Source: Candidatus Nitrososphaera evergladensis SR1
GTDB lineage: Archaea > Thermoproteota > Nitrososphaeria > Nitrososphaerales > Nitrososphaeraceae
Direction of reading: 5' to 3'
DNA length: 64,000 nucleotides
Assembly: GCF_000730285.1 (NCBI RefSeq)
Contig: NZ_CP007174.1
Location: 2,542,001 to 2,606,000, forward strand
The position numbers and the translations under genes were made by a program. Position 1 is the stretch's first letter. Each line of letters opens with the position of its first letter. The notes beneath the pieces are model-generated. The model had not been told where the DNA came from, did not search any database, and saw only the letters and a list, made by a program, of their open reading frames with translations. This document shows, in pieces, positions 16,847-23,800 of this stretch.

Positions 16847-17020
16847 GCAGAGGCGTGGACCAGACGGTCAGGTATTATTGGTACGCGTATGCTAGAGGCA
16901 CATCTACTCAAGGCTTACGGTCTTGACTTGCGGCAGAGGGCAGAGCTGTGAGAGCTAACGACAGGCTAGTTTTTAGAGTTCAAAAAGCAAGCACGGATTG
17001 TTTCAAGACGAGCAGAGAAT
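16847..17020 (+). pseudogene. degraded fragment with faint ribosomal protein S4-like pattern
   Basis: One open frame (16847-16951) reads AEAWTRRSGIIGTRMLEAHL then LKAYGLDLRQRAEL before TGA. With a one-base shift at the stop it continues LWRANDRLVFRVQKAS. The order W...R...E..LLK.YGL.....ELWRA......FR.Q resembles the N-terminal part of archaeal uS4. The match is by eye and weak, and a different origin is possible. There is no start, and stops follow. Confidence 0.2.
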
Positions 17021-17615
17021 AAAAGACTCGAAGCAACCCAGGATGGGGAGGAAATGTGCCTTTTGGCAGAGTAGGATGATTTTATACCTATATGCCTCTT
17101 GCAGAGGAGTTACATCTTGATGCATTCCTTTTTTGGGAGATGATGTATTGACTAATATTTGTGAGGATATTTGGTGTAGAGCAAGGTTTAACTAGCATTC
17201 GACTCCTAGGCTAGAATGTCAGGCGGCGACAGTCAGTAGGCATGGACGATTTGATCGCGTCACGCGGGGTATATGTTGTATGTATACGTAGCTTGCTCAG
17301 GCAAGAAGAGCTGTCGTTCACGTCTGACATTTCTACACAATAGATTTTTCTCTTCTCAATATTCATGCGCCGGGAATTGGCCTAGTAACGCATGAAAAAA
17401 CGCCAGATATAGCAGCGATAAGTCGCGGATCATACCAGGAGAAAAAGTTCCTGACAGAGAAGCCACCGATAATTGCAGATCGGGCCTTTGCCAGTTCAAA
17501 AAACAGGTGCGCCGAGCCTCGCAATTTTTAATAATAGCATAGTCTAACAAGTTTCATCAGGCGTATGCAAGCATCCGCGCCTGAGCAAGTTCACGCAGCA
17601 TATACCCAAAAACAT

Positions 17616-17673
17616 GTACGCAACCAAATTGTCCCTGCCCTCAAGCCATGAAAGAGGGCAGGGGCTTGCGTAC
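17616..17673. repeat. 58-base compound hairpin with perfect 8-bp and 10-bp stems
   Basis: GTACGCAA (17616-17623) pairs with TTGCGTAC (17666-17673). Inside it, CCCTGCCCTC (17633-17642) pairs perfectly with GAGGGCAGGG (17654-17663) across an 11-base loop. Such nested perfect stems are far beyond chance for a 58-base segment and suggest a structured RNA, a terminator or a protein-bound cruciform. It lies about 110 bases beyond the 3' end of the minus-strand gene 17782-18270. Confidence 0.55.
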
Positions 17674-17781
17674 TGAATGACCCGATCATTTCAAACTCTG
17701 CTATTCGGTCAAGAAGCAAGGGAAAGGATAAGCTGTAAAGAGAAAGAGAAAAAAAGATGGGACGAGCGTCAGTCCCGCGTC

Positions 17782-18270
17782 TCAGTAAGATGATTTGTCA
17801 TTAGAGTTGGAGTACTCTCCTTCATCATCTTCGCCTTCAGAGTCTTCGCTGTCATTGCTGTCGCCCCCAGTCGTAGTAGTACATTCACAGTCGCCGCTGA
17901 TGCTGCTACCGTTCGCCTCTGCTGCAGCTATTGCTCCTTCTCCGGTATCTCCACTTTCATCCTCAGTTACTTTAGTCGTGAGCGTTGTCTTTGTGCCCAC
18001 GATTTCCTTCTTTGTTATCTGCTTGTGAACATCTGTAGTGGTAGTCTTTGTCTTGACGTGCTCGAACGTTTGGGTATCTACGTTGTCACCGCCACTGTCA
18101 TTGTTGGTACTTTCTGCACCGCCACTACCGCTACTGTTGTTGTCTTCACCTTCACTTTCCCCATAGCCGCCGGCAAATGCCATGGACGGCACGACCGCGA
18201 AAGACGCTATTGCGACACCTACTATCCACAAAGATAGCAATGTCACCTTGTTTTCTCTTATTTTGGACAT
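17782..18270 (-). CDS. secreted Ser/Glu/Thr-rich acidic protein (cluster protein 2)
   Basis: 162 residues from ATG 18270: MSKIRENKVTLLSLWIVG then VAIASFAVVPSMAFAGG, the leader type shared with the other cluster proteins. The mature part alternates acidic Ser/Gly/Asn stretches with a Lys/Thr segment (EHVKTKTTTTDVHKQ... TKTTLTTKVTEDE) and carries a CECTTTTGG pair of cysteines. It ends in acidic EDSEGEDDEGEYSNS. Start choice: TTAAAA on the minus strand at 18295-18300 is 27 bases before 18270, whereas upstream in-frame ATGs at 18279 and 18333 fit the promoter less well. It lacks the two-Cys terminal domain. Minus-strand T-rich DNA at 17740-17758 may end transcription. Confidence 0.75.
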   Translation of the reverse strand: MSKIRENKVTLLSLWIVGVAIASFAVVPSMAFAGGYGESEGEDNNSSGSGGAESTNNDSGGDNVDTQTFEHVKTKTTTTDVHKQITKKEIVGTKTTLTTKVTEDESGDTGEGAIAAAEANGSSISGDCECTTTTGGDSNDSEDSEGEDDEGEYSNSNDKSSY

Positions 18271-18507
18271 CGGGCTCATTCTTAGCAATAATAATTTTAA
18301 TGGGTTTGGAAACAACTTTTGAGAAATTTTCAATAGAGTCCGCCAATAGTGATATTTTGCTTCGACAGCTGTGGAAAAAAGTAAATCATCTAATTATTGA
18401 CAGATTGATCGAACAACTCGCCAAAATTGTCCTACACCAGATTCCTAATGCAGGACAGTATCACAATGAACATCGCATCATCCGGTAAGATGATGTTTTG
18501 CGCCAAG

Positions 18508-18556
18508 TCGGAATAAGAAGAAAAAAGAAAAGGGGAGATAACTTGAAAAAGTTATC
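18508..18556 (-). terminator. hairpin plus T-rich tract, terminator of acidic protein gene
   Basis: GATAACTT (18537-18544) and AAGTTATC (18549-18556) form a perfect 8-bp stem with a GAAA tetraloop on the plus strand. On the minus strand the stem is followed by TCTCCCCTTTTCTTTTTTCT. It lies 60 bases after the stop of the gene at 18618-19019, as expected of an intrinsic-like terminator. Confidence 0.55.
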
Positions 18557-18617
18557 AGCCCCAATCGTTTGTTTTCGATTTTAGGCGATAGTAGTTGTTG
18601 TAGTAGCTATTGTCGCC

Positions 18618-19019
18618 TTAGTCGTACTTCCAGTAGTAGTGGTCGTAAGAGTAGTCGTCATCTTCTTCATCGTCGTCGCAGTCGTCATCGTCATCTTCGT
18701 CTTCATCATCGTCGTCGTAGTACTTGGAGTGAGACCAGTCACTGTCATAGCTTGACCAGTAGTAGTCATCGCCGTTGTCGTCGTCATCCTCATCATCATC
18801 GTCATCGTCGCCGCATTCGTCGTCATCTTCGTCATTGTGGTAGTATTTGTAGTAGTAGTGATGATACGATCCATTGTCGTCGTCATCCTCATCATCGTAG
18901 TACGATGATGCAAATACTGCCGTCGGTGCTGCAAACGTCGATGCTACTGCTGCGAGGCTCAAAGCCAGTAAGGCCAGAACCACGATTCTGTTTCCTGTGA
19001 GTTTGTTTTGACTTGACAT
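18618..19019 (-). CDS. secreted Asp/Tyr-rich protein (cluster protein 3)
   Basis: 133 residues from ATG 19019: MSSQNKLTGNRIVVLALLAL then SLAAVASTFAAPTAVFASSYY, the shared leader type. The rest is almost pure Asp, Glu, Tyr, Ser and His (SYYDDEDDDDNGSYHHYYYK...), with two isolated Cys (DECGDD, DDCDDD). Such acidity suggests binding of calcium or other cations, or a salt-like polyanion coat (inference). An upstream ATG at 19037 lies too near the TATA box (19043-19050); the shared promoter fits 19019 at 27 bases. A hairpin terminator follows at 18508-18556. Confidence 0.75.
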   Translation of the reverse strand: MSSQNKLTGNRIVVLALLALSLAAVASTFAAPTAVFASSYYDDEDDDDNGSYHHYYYKYYHNDEDDDECGDDDDDDEDDDDNGDDYYWSSYDSDWSHSKYYDDDDEDEDDDDDCDDDEEDDDYSYDHYYWKYD

Positions 19020-19042
19020 CGGATACAGGCTTCTCATTAATT

Positions 19043-19062
19043 ATTTTAAGCATTGAGAAAAT
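19043..19062 (-). promoter_or_regulatory. cluster promoter, copy 2
   Basis: Minus strand reads TTTTCTCAATGCTTAAAATA. The CTTAAAAT box is about 27 bases before ATG 19019. The TTCTCAATGCTTAA core is identical to that before the gene at 20892 and differs by one A from that before 19508. Confidence 0.6.
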
Positions 19063-19234
19063 TGCCTCTGTCTAAAATTTATTAACATTTGATCTGCTAT
19101 CAGTTACAACGACAATTGCAAAACTTTTCCTGCGACACTGTGTTCGTCAAGGCTTGTGTTGCAGAATAATACAGCTTACGCAAGCTGCGGACGTTTTTCG
19201 CTTGTTGCTCAGAGCATGTTTTTTCAAGTCATGA

Positions 19235-19455
19235 TCAAGGCGGCGCGCCAATCGGACCCGTCATTCCCATTAAATCATAAAACAATCTCTCTTCTGTAAT
19301 CTTGCCGCCTTTCCAATGGGCAACAGTGCAAAACTCTATGCGAAACTTTTTGTTGGGAGGTTGAATCATCCTTCCGCCAAATCCTTTCATTTCGCCTTTG
19401 AATGTCCCGGCGAAATCCGGTAATTTTTGAGGAGTCGCACATCCTGCAAGTGAAA
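19235..19455 (-). pseudogene. SnoaL-like ester cyclase, C-terminal fragment
   Basis: A minus-strand frame without a start codon encodes AGTFKGEMKGFGGRMIQPPN, then KKFRIEFCTVAHWKGG and KITEERLFYDLMGM before TGA at 19235-19237. The FCTVAHWKGGKITEERLFYD block is characteristic of SnoaL-like polyketide/ester cyclases (NTF2-like fold), where it forms the last two strands. The N-terminal half with the helices is missing, and upstream the frame runs into pyrimidine-rich intergenic DNA. Regarded as a remnant stranded within the surface-protein cluster. Confidence 0.65.
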
Positions 19456-19507
19456 TATAGAAAAAAGAAAAAATGGAGAGAGGAAAGAAAGAGAAAGAGC
19501 CTCTCTC

Positions 19508-20593
19508 TCAGTATCCTCCTTCTTCAAAGTCCTCGCTGAACGTCAGGTCGTCGCACTTGTAGAAGGCACCGTCATAGTCGTAGTAGACGCTTCCCATGTA
19601 AAAGTCGTCACACTGGTACTCGTTGCCGTCCTCGTCGTAGTAGAACTTGCCTTCTTCATCCCATTGGTGATCTTCAAAGTGCTGGTCGTAGAACTTGAAG
19701 ACCTTTGTGCTTTCGTTGCCGTCATAGTCCTCTGTGTCAAAGTGCACAAAGAACGCGCCTGCGTCATAGTCCTTGTAGTAGTGGTTGTGTATGATGATCT
19801 TTATGTTGTTGTAGTAGCTGTCGTCGTGGTGATACCGGAATTTTTTCTTCCAGTGCGCGCTGTAGTGGTATCCGTCATCGTCGTCGTCATTGAACTTCTC
19901 CTTGTACTTGAAGTGCTTTGGACCATAGTATTTGTCATCGTTATCGTCGTAGTTTCTCTTGTACTTTCTGTCATAGTGGTCGTCATCATCCTCTTCGTTG
20001 TCATTGCTGTAGTGCTTCTTCTTGTCTCCATGGTCTTTATCATTGTCATCGTCGTCATAGTTGTTCTTCCACTGCTTTTTGTATCCGTAGTCGCTGTCAT
20101 CGCTGTTCTTCCAGTGCTTCTCGTCTCCTTTGCTGCTGTTGTCGTCATTGTCATCATTGTCGCTGTCATAGTTGTTATTCCACTGCTTCTTGTCACTGTG
20201 GTCAGCGTCGCTGTCGCCGCCGTCGCCGCCATTTCCACCGTTACCGCCATTGCCTCCGTTTCCACCGTTACCGATGAGTAGTCCCCCATCACCGCCGTCT
20301 CCGCCATTACCGCCATTGCCTCCATTACCGCCATCGCCGGAACCGGAACTGTCGCCGCCGTCTCCCCCGTCGCCTCCATCGCCTCCGTTTCCACCGTCGC
20401 CACCATTACCGACAACTTCGTTCAATAATCCGCCATTTCCTCCATTGCCTCCGTCGCCGCCATTTCCACCGTTCCCACCGTCTCCGGCGGCAAACGCGTT
20501 GGCAGGTGCGCCAAAGGCGTATGATGCTATCGCGGCACCAACTATCAACATTGATAGGAATGCCGTTTTGTTTTTGATGATGCTATTCGACAT
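19508..20593 (-). CDS. secreted Gly-rich protein with C-terminal two-Cys domain (cluster protein 4)
   Basis: 361 residues: MSNSIIKNKTAFLSMLIVGA then AIASYAFGAPANAFAAGD (leader). Residues about 37-130 are GGNGGDGG repeats, resembling Gly-rich cell-wall or PE_PGRS-like arrays. Residues about 130-235 are Lys/Asp/Tyr/His rich (KKQWNNNYDSD). The last 110 residues align with cluster protein 1: KIIIHNHYYKDYDAGAFFVHFD, FYYDEDGNEYQCDDFYMGSVYY, FYKCDDLTFSEDFEEGGY. Exported; perhaps a cross-linked or cation-binding surface polymer (inference). A pyrimidine-rich tract on the minus strand follows the stop and may terminate. Confidence 0.85.
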   Translation of the reverse strand: MSNSIIKNKTAFLSMLIVGAAIASYAFGAPANAFAAGDGGNGGNGGDGGNGGNGGLLNEVVGNGGDGGNGGDGGDGGDGGDSSGSGDGGNGGNGGNGGDGGDGGLLIGNGGNGGNGGNGGNGGDGGDSDADHSDKKQWNNNYDSDNDDNDDNSSKGDEKHWKNSDDSDYGYKKQWKNNYDDDDNDKDHGDKKKHYSNDNEEDDDDHYDRKYKRNYDDNDDKYYGPKHFKYKEKFNDDDDDGYHYSAHWKKKFRYHHDDSYYNNIKIIIHNHYYKDYDAGAFFVHFDTEDYDGNESTKVFKFYDQHFEDHQWDEEGKFYYDEDGNEYQCDDFYMGSVYYDYDGAFYKCDDLTFSEDFEEGGY

Positions 20594-20610
20594 CTTGCGT
20601 TAGCATGATG

Positions 20611-20630
20611 TCAATGCTTTAAAGCATTGA
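20611..20630 (-). promoter_or_regulatory. cluster promoter, copy 3: 20-bp perfect palindrome over the TATA box
   Basis: TCAATGCTTTAAAGCATTGA is a perfect palindrome whose centre TTTAAA (20618-20623) is the TATA box, 27 bases before ATG 20593. On the minus strand it extends to CTTCTCAATGCTTTAAAGC, the shared cluster element. A dimeric regulator covering the TATA box here would repress. Confidence 0.65.
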
Positions 20631-20891
20631 GAAGTCAGAACTCATAATGTGATTATAACCCTTAATTCTAGAGAGAAACCTTAGTTCTCTATGCAGAATA
20701 TCCAGCATATACGATAGAATACATTTTGAATAGAGCGCAAGTAATGACATTTGGCATCATTGCTGCGTTACAGCAATCGGCAAAGTTATGACTGGTCAGA
20801 CAAAGCCTTTGATTGCAGCTTTAGGATTGCAAACGGAATGTGCAGATGCTCATAGATGATAATAAAAAATGTCTTGATGCTGTAAAGAGAG

Positions 20892-21350
20892 CTAGTCTCC
20901 GTCCTCGCCGTCCTCTCCATCTTCGCCATCCTCGCCATCTTGGCCTTTCATGGTACTCATCAAGGCTTGCTCGTCGCTAACGATAAAGTGGCCAAAGTCG
21001 TCGCACTTGAACAGGCTTTCATTGATCTGATAATAGATGGTGCCGTTGTACACCTTGTCGCACGGCAGCTCGGTTCCTTCTGAATCAAAGTATGAGAGCG
21101 CAGTTTCGTTCCATTTGTGTTGGGGGTCGTGCTTGTCAAAGAACTTTAGTTCTTCGGAAGCAGCTCCGGGCGCAACGGTAACAGTCTTGTTGCCGCTGGA
21201 ACTGGCACTACTCTTGCTGGCTTGGCCTTCTTCTCCGGATACAGGAGTTAGAGCTGCAAAGGGAGATGATGATAACAATAATGACGACACGCATACAACG
21301 CTGACTATAACAAATGATGACACCATCACCATCATCTTTTTGTGTATCAT
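20892..21350 (-). CDS. secreted protein with two-Cys domain and Gly-Glu-Asp repeat tail (cluster protein 5)
   Basis: 152 residues. Leader MIHKKMMVMVSSFVIVSVVC then VSSLLLSSSPFAALTPVS differs from the MS...NK type. After a Ser/Ala linker (residues 40-65) comes the shared domain in its shortest form: FFDKHDPQHKWNE, YFDSEGTELPCDKVYNGTIYY, LFKCDDFGHF. It ends in a collagen-like (DGE)n tail. Because this protein is mostly the domain alone, it is the best guide to its limits (about residues 68-125). The Cys pair is 26 residues apart, suitable for a disulfide outside the cell. Confidence 0.8.
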   Translation of the reverse strand: MIHKKMMVMVSSFVIVSVVCVSSLLLSSSPFAALTPVSGEEGQASKSSASSSGNKTVTVAPGAASEELKFFDKHDPQHKWNETALSYFDSEGTELPCDKVYNGTIYYQINESLFKCDDFGHFIVSDEQALMSTMKGQDGEDGEDGEDGEDGD

Positions 21351-21378
21351 GGGATCAAAGGCAAATCAGTTCCCTACG

Positions 21379-21398
21379 ACTTAAGCATTGAGAAGAAT
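21379..21398 (-). promoter_or_regulatory. cluster promoter, copy 4
   Basis: Minus strand reads TTCTTCTCAATGCTTAAGTC, with the same TTCTCAATGCTTAA core as copies 2 and 3. CTTAAG lies about 32 bases before ATG 21350, so the leader is a few bases longer here. Confidence 0.55.
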
Positions 21399-21739
21399 GA
21401 CTTGAGAATTCTTCAACAGAATTTTGAATAATTAATTTTCAATAGATCTTGAAATAGTCAAGATTCTGTCTCAGCACTTGTTGAAATAAGAAGAAGAAAG
21501 AATAGCACATGTGTGTATGTGCATTTGCCGAACATGCTATTTGACGTGGTACAAAAGGATGCAAAAACACGCACACCTGTCAAGATAAGAAAGAAAAGGA
21601 ATAGGAGATGGTAATAATTATCTCCTCTGTTCAGAGGAGCAGTTCTGGATTTTGTATGTAGCCTGTTTGCTTTGTCGGTTGCTGTGACACATATTTTCCT
21701 TGTCAGACAGTAATTGTATCGTGTAAGAGCATGAAATCA

Positions 21740-22696
21740 TCATGGCCAGTGGTGATGGCGTTGACGATGTTCTTTTTGTCCGTCATCATCACAGTTGCAA
21801 TCGCAATCATTGTTTCTTCCATTTGATATGTCGTCATGGTCGGCCGGTATTGGAGGCGATATGAAGATCACATCTCCATTGCCTGCATCAACAAACACAA
21901 TGTTGACGGTGTTGAACTGTACGTTGGCTACGACAACGGTAAAGACAAGGAAGTTGTTTACTACGCTTAGGTGACTATCGATCACTTCTCCTTTATCAAA
22001 GTGAGCCTTTGCTGCTTCCTCTGCTCCACTGCGTTTGATCTTCAAATTAGCTTCCGAAAAGTCTGAGGCTTTCTGATTGTTGTTGACTTTGACTGTTCCA
22101 ACGATCTGTTGTGTCACCTGCGCGTTGTTGACGTTAGTATTGTTGTTGATGATGTTATTGGTGTTAGTATTGTTATTTTCTGATGGAGCAGTAAGAGTGT
22201 TGTTGTCATTGCTACCCTCTGGAGGCGCAGTCATTGTGTTGTTCTCCGACGGAGTAGTGAGAGTGTTATTTTCCTCAGGGGCATTCATTGCATTGCCTTC
22301 AGGAGTTGTCGCGGTGTTGTTATTTTCTGACGAACCGTTTAGCCCATTATCTTCTTCTGGAGTAGTAGTGGTATTGTTGCTCTCTTCCGGAGTTGCCATT
22401 GTGTCATTTTCTGATGGAGCAATCATTGCATTGTTGCCAGTATTTTCATTGGTTGTGGTGCTGTTGTCTTCTAGGGGAGCTGTCGAAGTGTTGTCACCAT
22501 TATCATTTTCTGAAGGAGCTGTCATGGTGTTATTCTCCGATGGGGCGGTCGCATCATTGTCGTCATTGTTTTCCTGACCGGTTGTATCCTGTGCCAAAAC
22601 ACGCGGCATGACGATTGTAAAGGATGCAACCGTCAAGATAGCAACCAGAAAGACAGGAATTAGAAACTTGTTCTTGTTTCCCGTTAGGTTTGACAT
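21740..22696 (-). CDS. secreted Asn/Thr-rich repeat protein with PepSY-like domain (cluster protein 6)
   Basis: 318 residues. Leader MSNLTGNKNKFLIPVFLVAI then LTVASFTIVMPRVLAQDT. Residues about 38-185 are some twelve degenerate repeats of the APSENNTMT type, dense in N-x-T sequons. Residues about 205-275 (SEANLKIKRSGAEEAAKAHF... GEVIDSHLSVVNNFLVFTVVV... VFVDAGNGDVIFIS) look like a PepSY-type domain by strand-helix order. The end CDCNCDDDG followed by HRQRHHHW could bind metal. No two-Cys domain. The repeat region resembles that of cluster protein 1, so the two probably share a descent or a function. Confidence 0.8.
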   Translation of the reverse strand: MSNLTGNKNKFLIPVFLVAILTVASFTIVMPRVLAQDTTGQENNDDNDATAPSENNTMTAPSENDNGDNTSTAPLEDNSTTTNENTGNNAMIAPSENDTMATPEESNNTTTTPEEDNGLNGSSENNNTATTPEGNAMNAPEENNTLTTPSENNTMTAPPEGSNDNNTLTAPSENNNTNTNNIINNNTNVNNAQVTQQIVGTVKVNNNQKASDFSEANLKIKRSGAEEAAKAHFDKGEVIDSHLSVVNNFLVFTVVVANVQFNTVNIVFVDAGNGDVIFISPPIPADHDDISNGRNNDCDCNCDDDGQKEHRQRHHHWP

Positions 22697-22712
22697 TACC
22701 TAAAGATCGCAG

Positions 22713-22736
22713 CCATCATTATAATGACTTGAGGAA
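22713..22736 (-). promoter_or_regulatory. promoter of cluster protein 6, divergent form of the element
   Basis: Minus strand reads TTTTTCCTCAAGTCATTATA then ATGA. ATTATAAT (22717-22724) is about 24 bases before ATG 22696. Upstream CCTCAAG resembles the CTCAA part of the shared element, but GCTTTAA is absent. Confidence 0.4.
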
Positions 22737-23137
22737 AAACTATCAATAATGAGCTTAGTTTGAAAATTCAAATATAAAAATGCCGAAAAAATCTATTTCT
22801 AACAAGGCGCCTCTATGAGAATTATCTTTATTAGATTTCCGGTCAGCAGCCATACCAACAAGAATTGCCAAGGTTGGAACTGCAAACTTTCCCTTCCAAT
22901 TCACAGAAGATGCGCTAGATATAACATCGTGCGATATTTTGGACCATTGCTCGCAGAGCCGACAGAGTTAGATGTTTTTACGCGTAGAATATTTTTAACA
23001 GAGTCAACTTGCCATCACAGGTACGACATCTGACCGGCATCATCACAGTCATTCTACGCAGTAGTACGAGCAGCTGCAGGGTCAGGGCCAAAGTCAAATG
23101 CCGCTGCCACCATAAGATGCGACTTGGAAAAAATATG
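22737..23137. other. intergenic, no supported gene
   Basis: A plus frame at 22815-23033 and a minus frame at 22978-23205 lack protein character, and the second overlaps the end of the next gene in another phase. Nothing else seen. Confidence 0.4.
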
Positions 23138-23461
23138 TCATCCACATTTTTCATCATCAGAACCGTCGGGATGTCTTTCCAATAATCTGTCCAAGCGATA
23201 GACAAAATCTCTCAATTCCTCGATAGACAATCCCATCTTTCTAAATTCACCTACATTTATCCCGCGCTTTTGAAGCTCTTCATACAGCTCGTCTTCTTCG
23301 TCGGCATTTTCATGATATTTCATTCCAAGCGCCCAACTCCCTTGCATCAAATTGTCACGGTTGTTGCTGTCGTCGTCATCGTATTTTCTTGCATTCAATA
23401 GTTTTTTGCTGCCGTCTGCATAGACCCAAATGCACATTTGTACAAGCCTGCCCCAACTCAT
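23138..23461 (-). CDS. hypothetical acidic helical protein (107 aa)
   Basis: From ATG 23461 MSWGRLVQMCIWVYADGSKK; alternative start ATG 23437. The middle is acidic and polar (ARKYDDDDSNNRDN), the C-terminal half helical and charged (DELYEELQKRGINVGEFRKM... LSIEELRDFVYRLDRLLERH). The IEELRDFVYRLDRLLE helix could be a coiled coil for oligomers. A GCATATACC box at 23517-23525 would give a leader of some 30 bases. The open frame extends upstream to 23650, but those residues are Cys/Ser-rich and not protein-like. No family recognised. Confidence 0.55.
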   Translation of the reverse strand: MSWGRLVQMCIWVYADGSKKLLNARKYDDDDSNNRDNLMQGSWALGMKYHENADEEDELYEELQKRGINVGEFRKMGLSIEELRDFVYRLDRLLERHPDGSDDEKCG

Positions 23462-23800
23462 CAACAGAAGAGACACGCACACTTCACTGCGAGAAGGGGC
23501 GGTGGCTTTATTCGGGGTATATGCACGTTTTTTGTTACAAATCCTTGCTATAAGTAATGCGAGTACATTGTGTACCATGCACCTGCATTTGACATCAAAA
23601 TCCAAATCTGGGAACAAAATATACATGCACGCCGATAGGCTATGCTGCATAATATTTTCACGCTTTATTCACATAGGGTTCAAATTCAATGCAAACTACA
23701 TATTATTTTTTATTGTGTTACTTCTACGAAAAATAGGATATTAACATTAAACTTCCAAAAATAATAAAAGGCGGAGGGATCTGTTTGAGGTCAACTAGAC

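Larger units (their letters stand above)
16687..17781. other. 1.1-kb stretch without an intact gene
   Basis: Contains a possible degraded frame at 16847-17020 and a strong compound hairpin at 17616-17673 (both listed), plus a 5-bp tetraloop hairpin CTTGC-TCAG-GCAAG at 17292-17305 built on the recurring word CTTGCTCAGGC. Otherwise only short frames with no protein character. Confidence 0.45.

Noticed and set aside
20200-20480. Short tandem repeats resembling a repeat array or CRISPR
   Set aside because: They are degenerate codons for GGNGGDGG repeats without unique spacers.
20172-20603. Pro/Ser-rich plus-strand frame over the Gly-rich gene
   Set aside because: It is the reverse complement of GGN codons; the minus frame has a leader, promoter and conserved C terminus.
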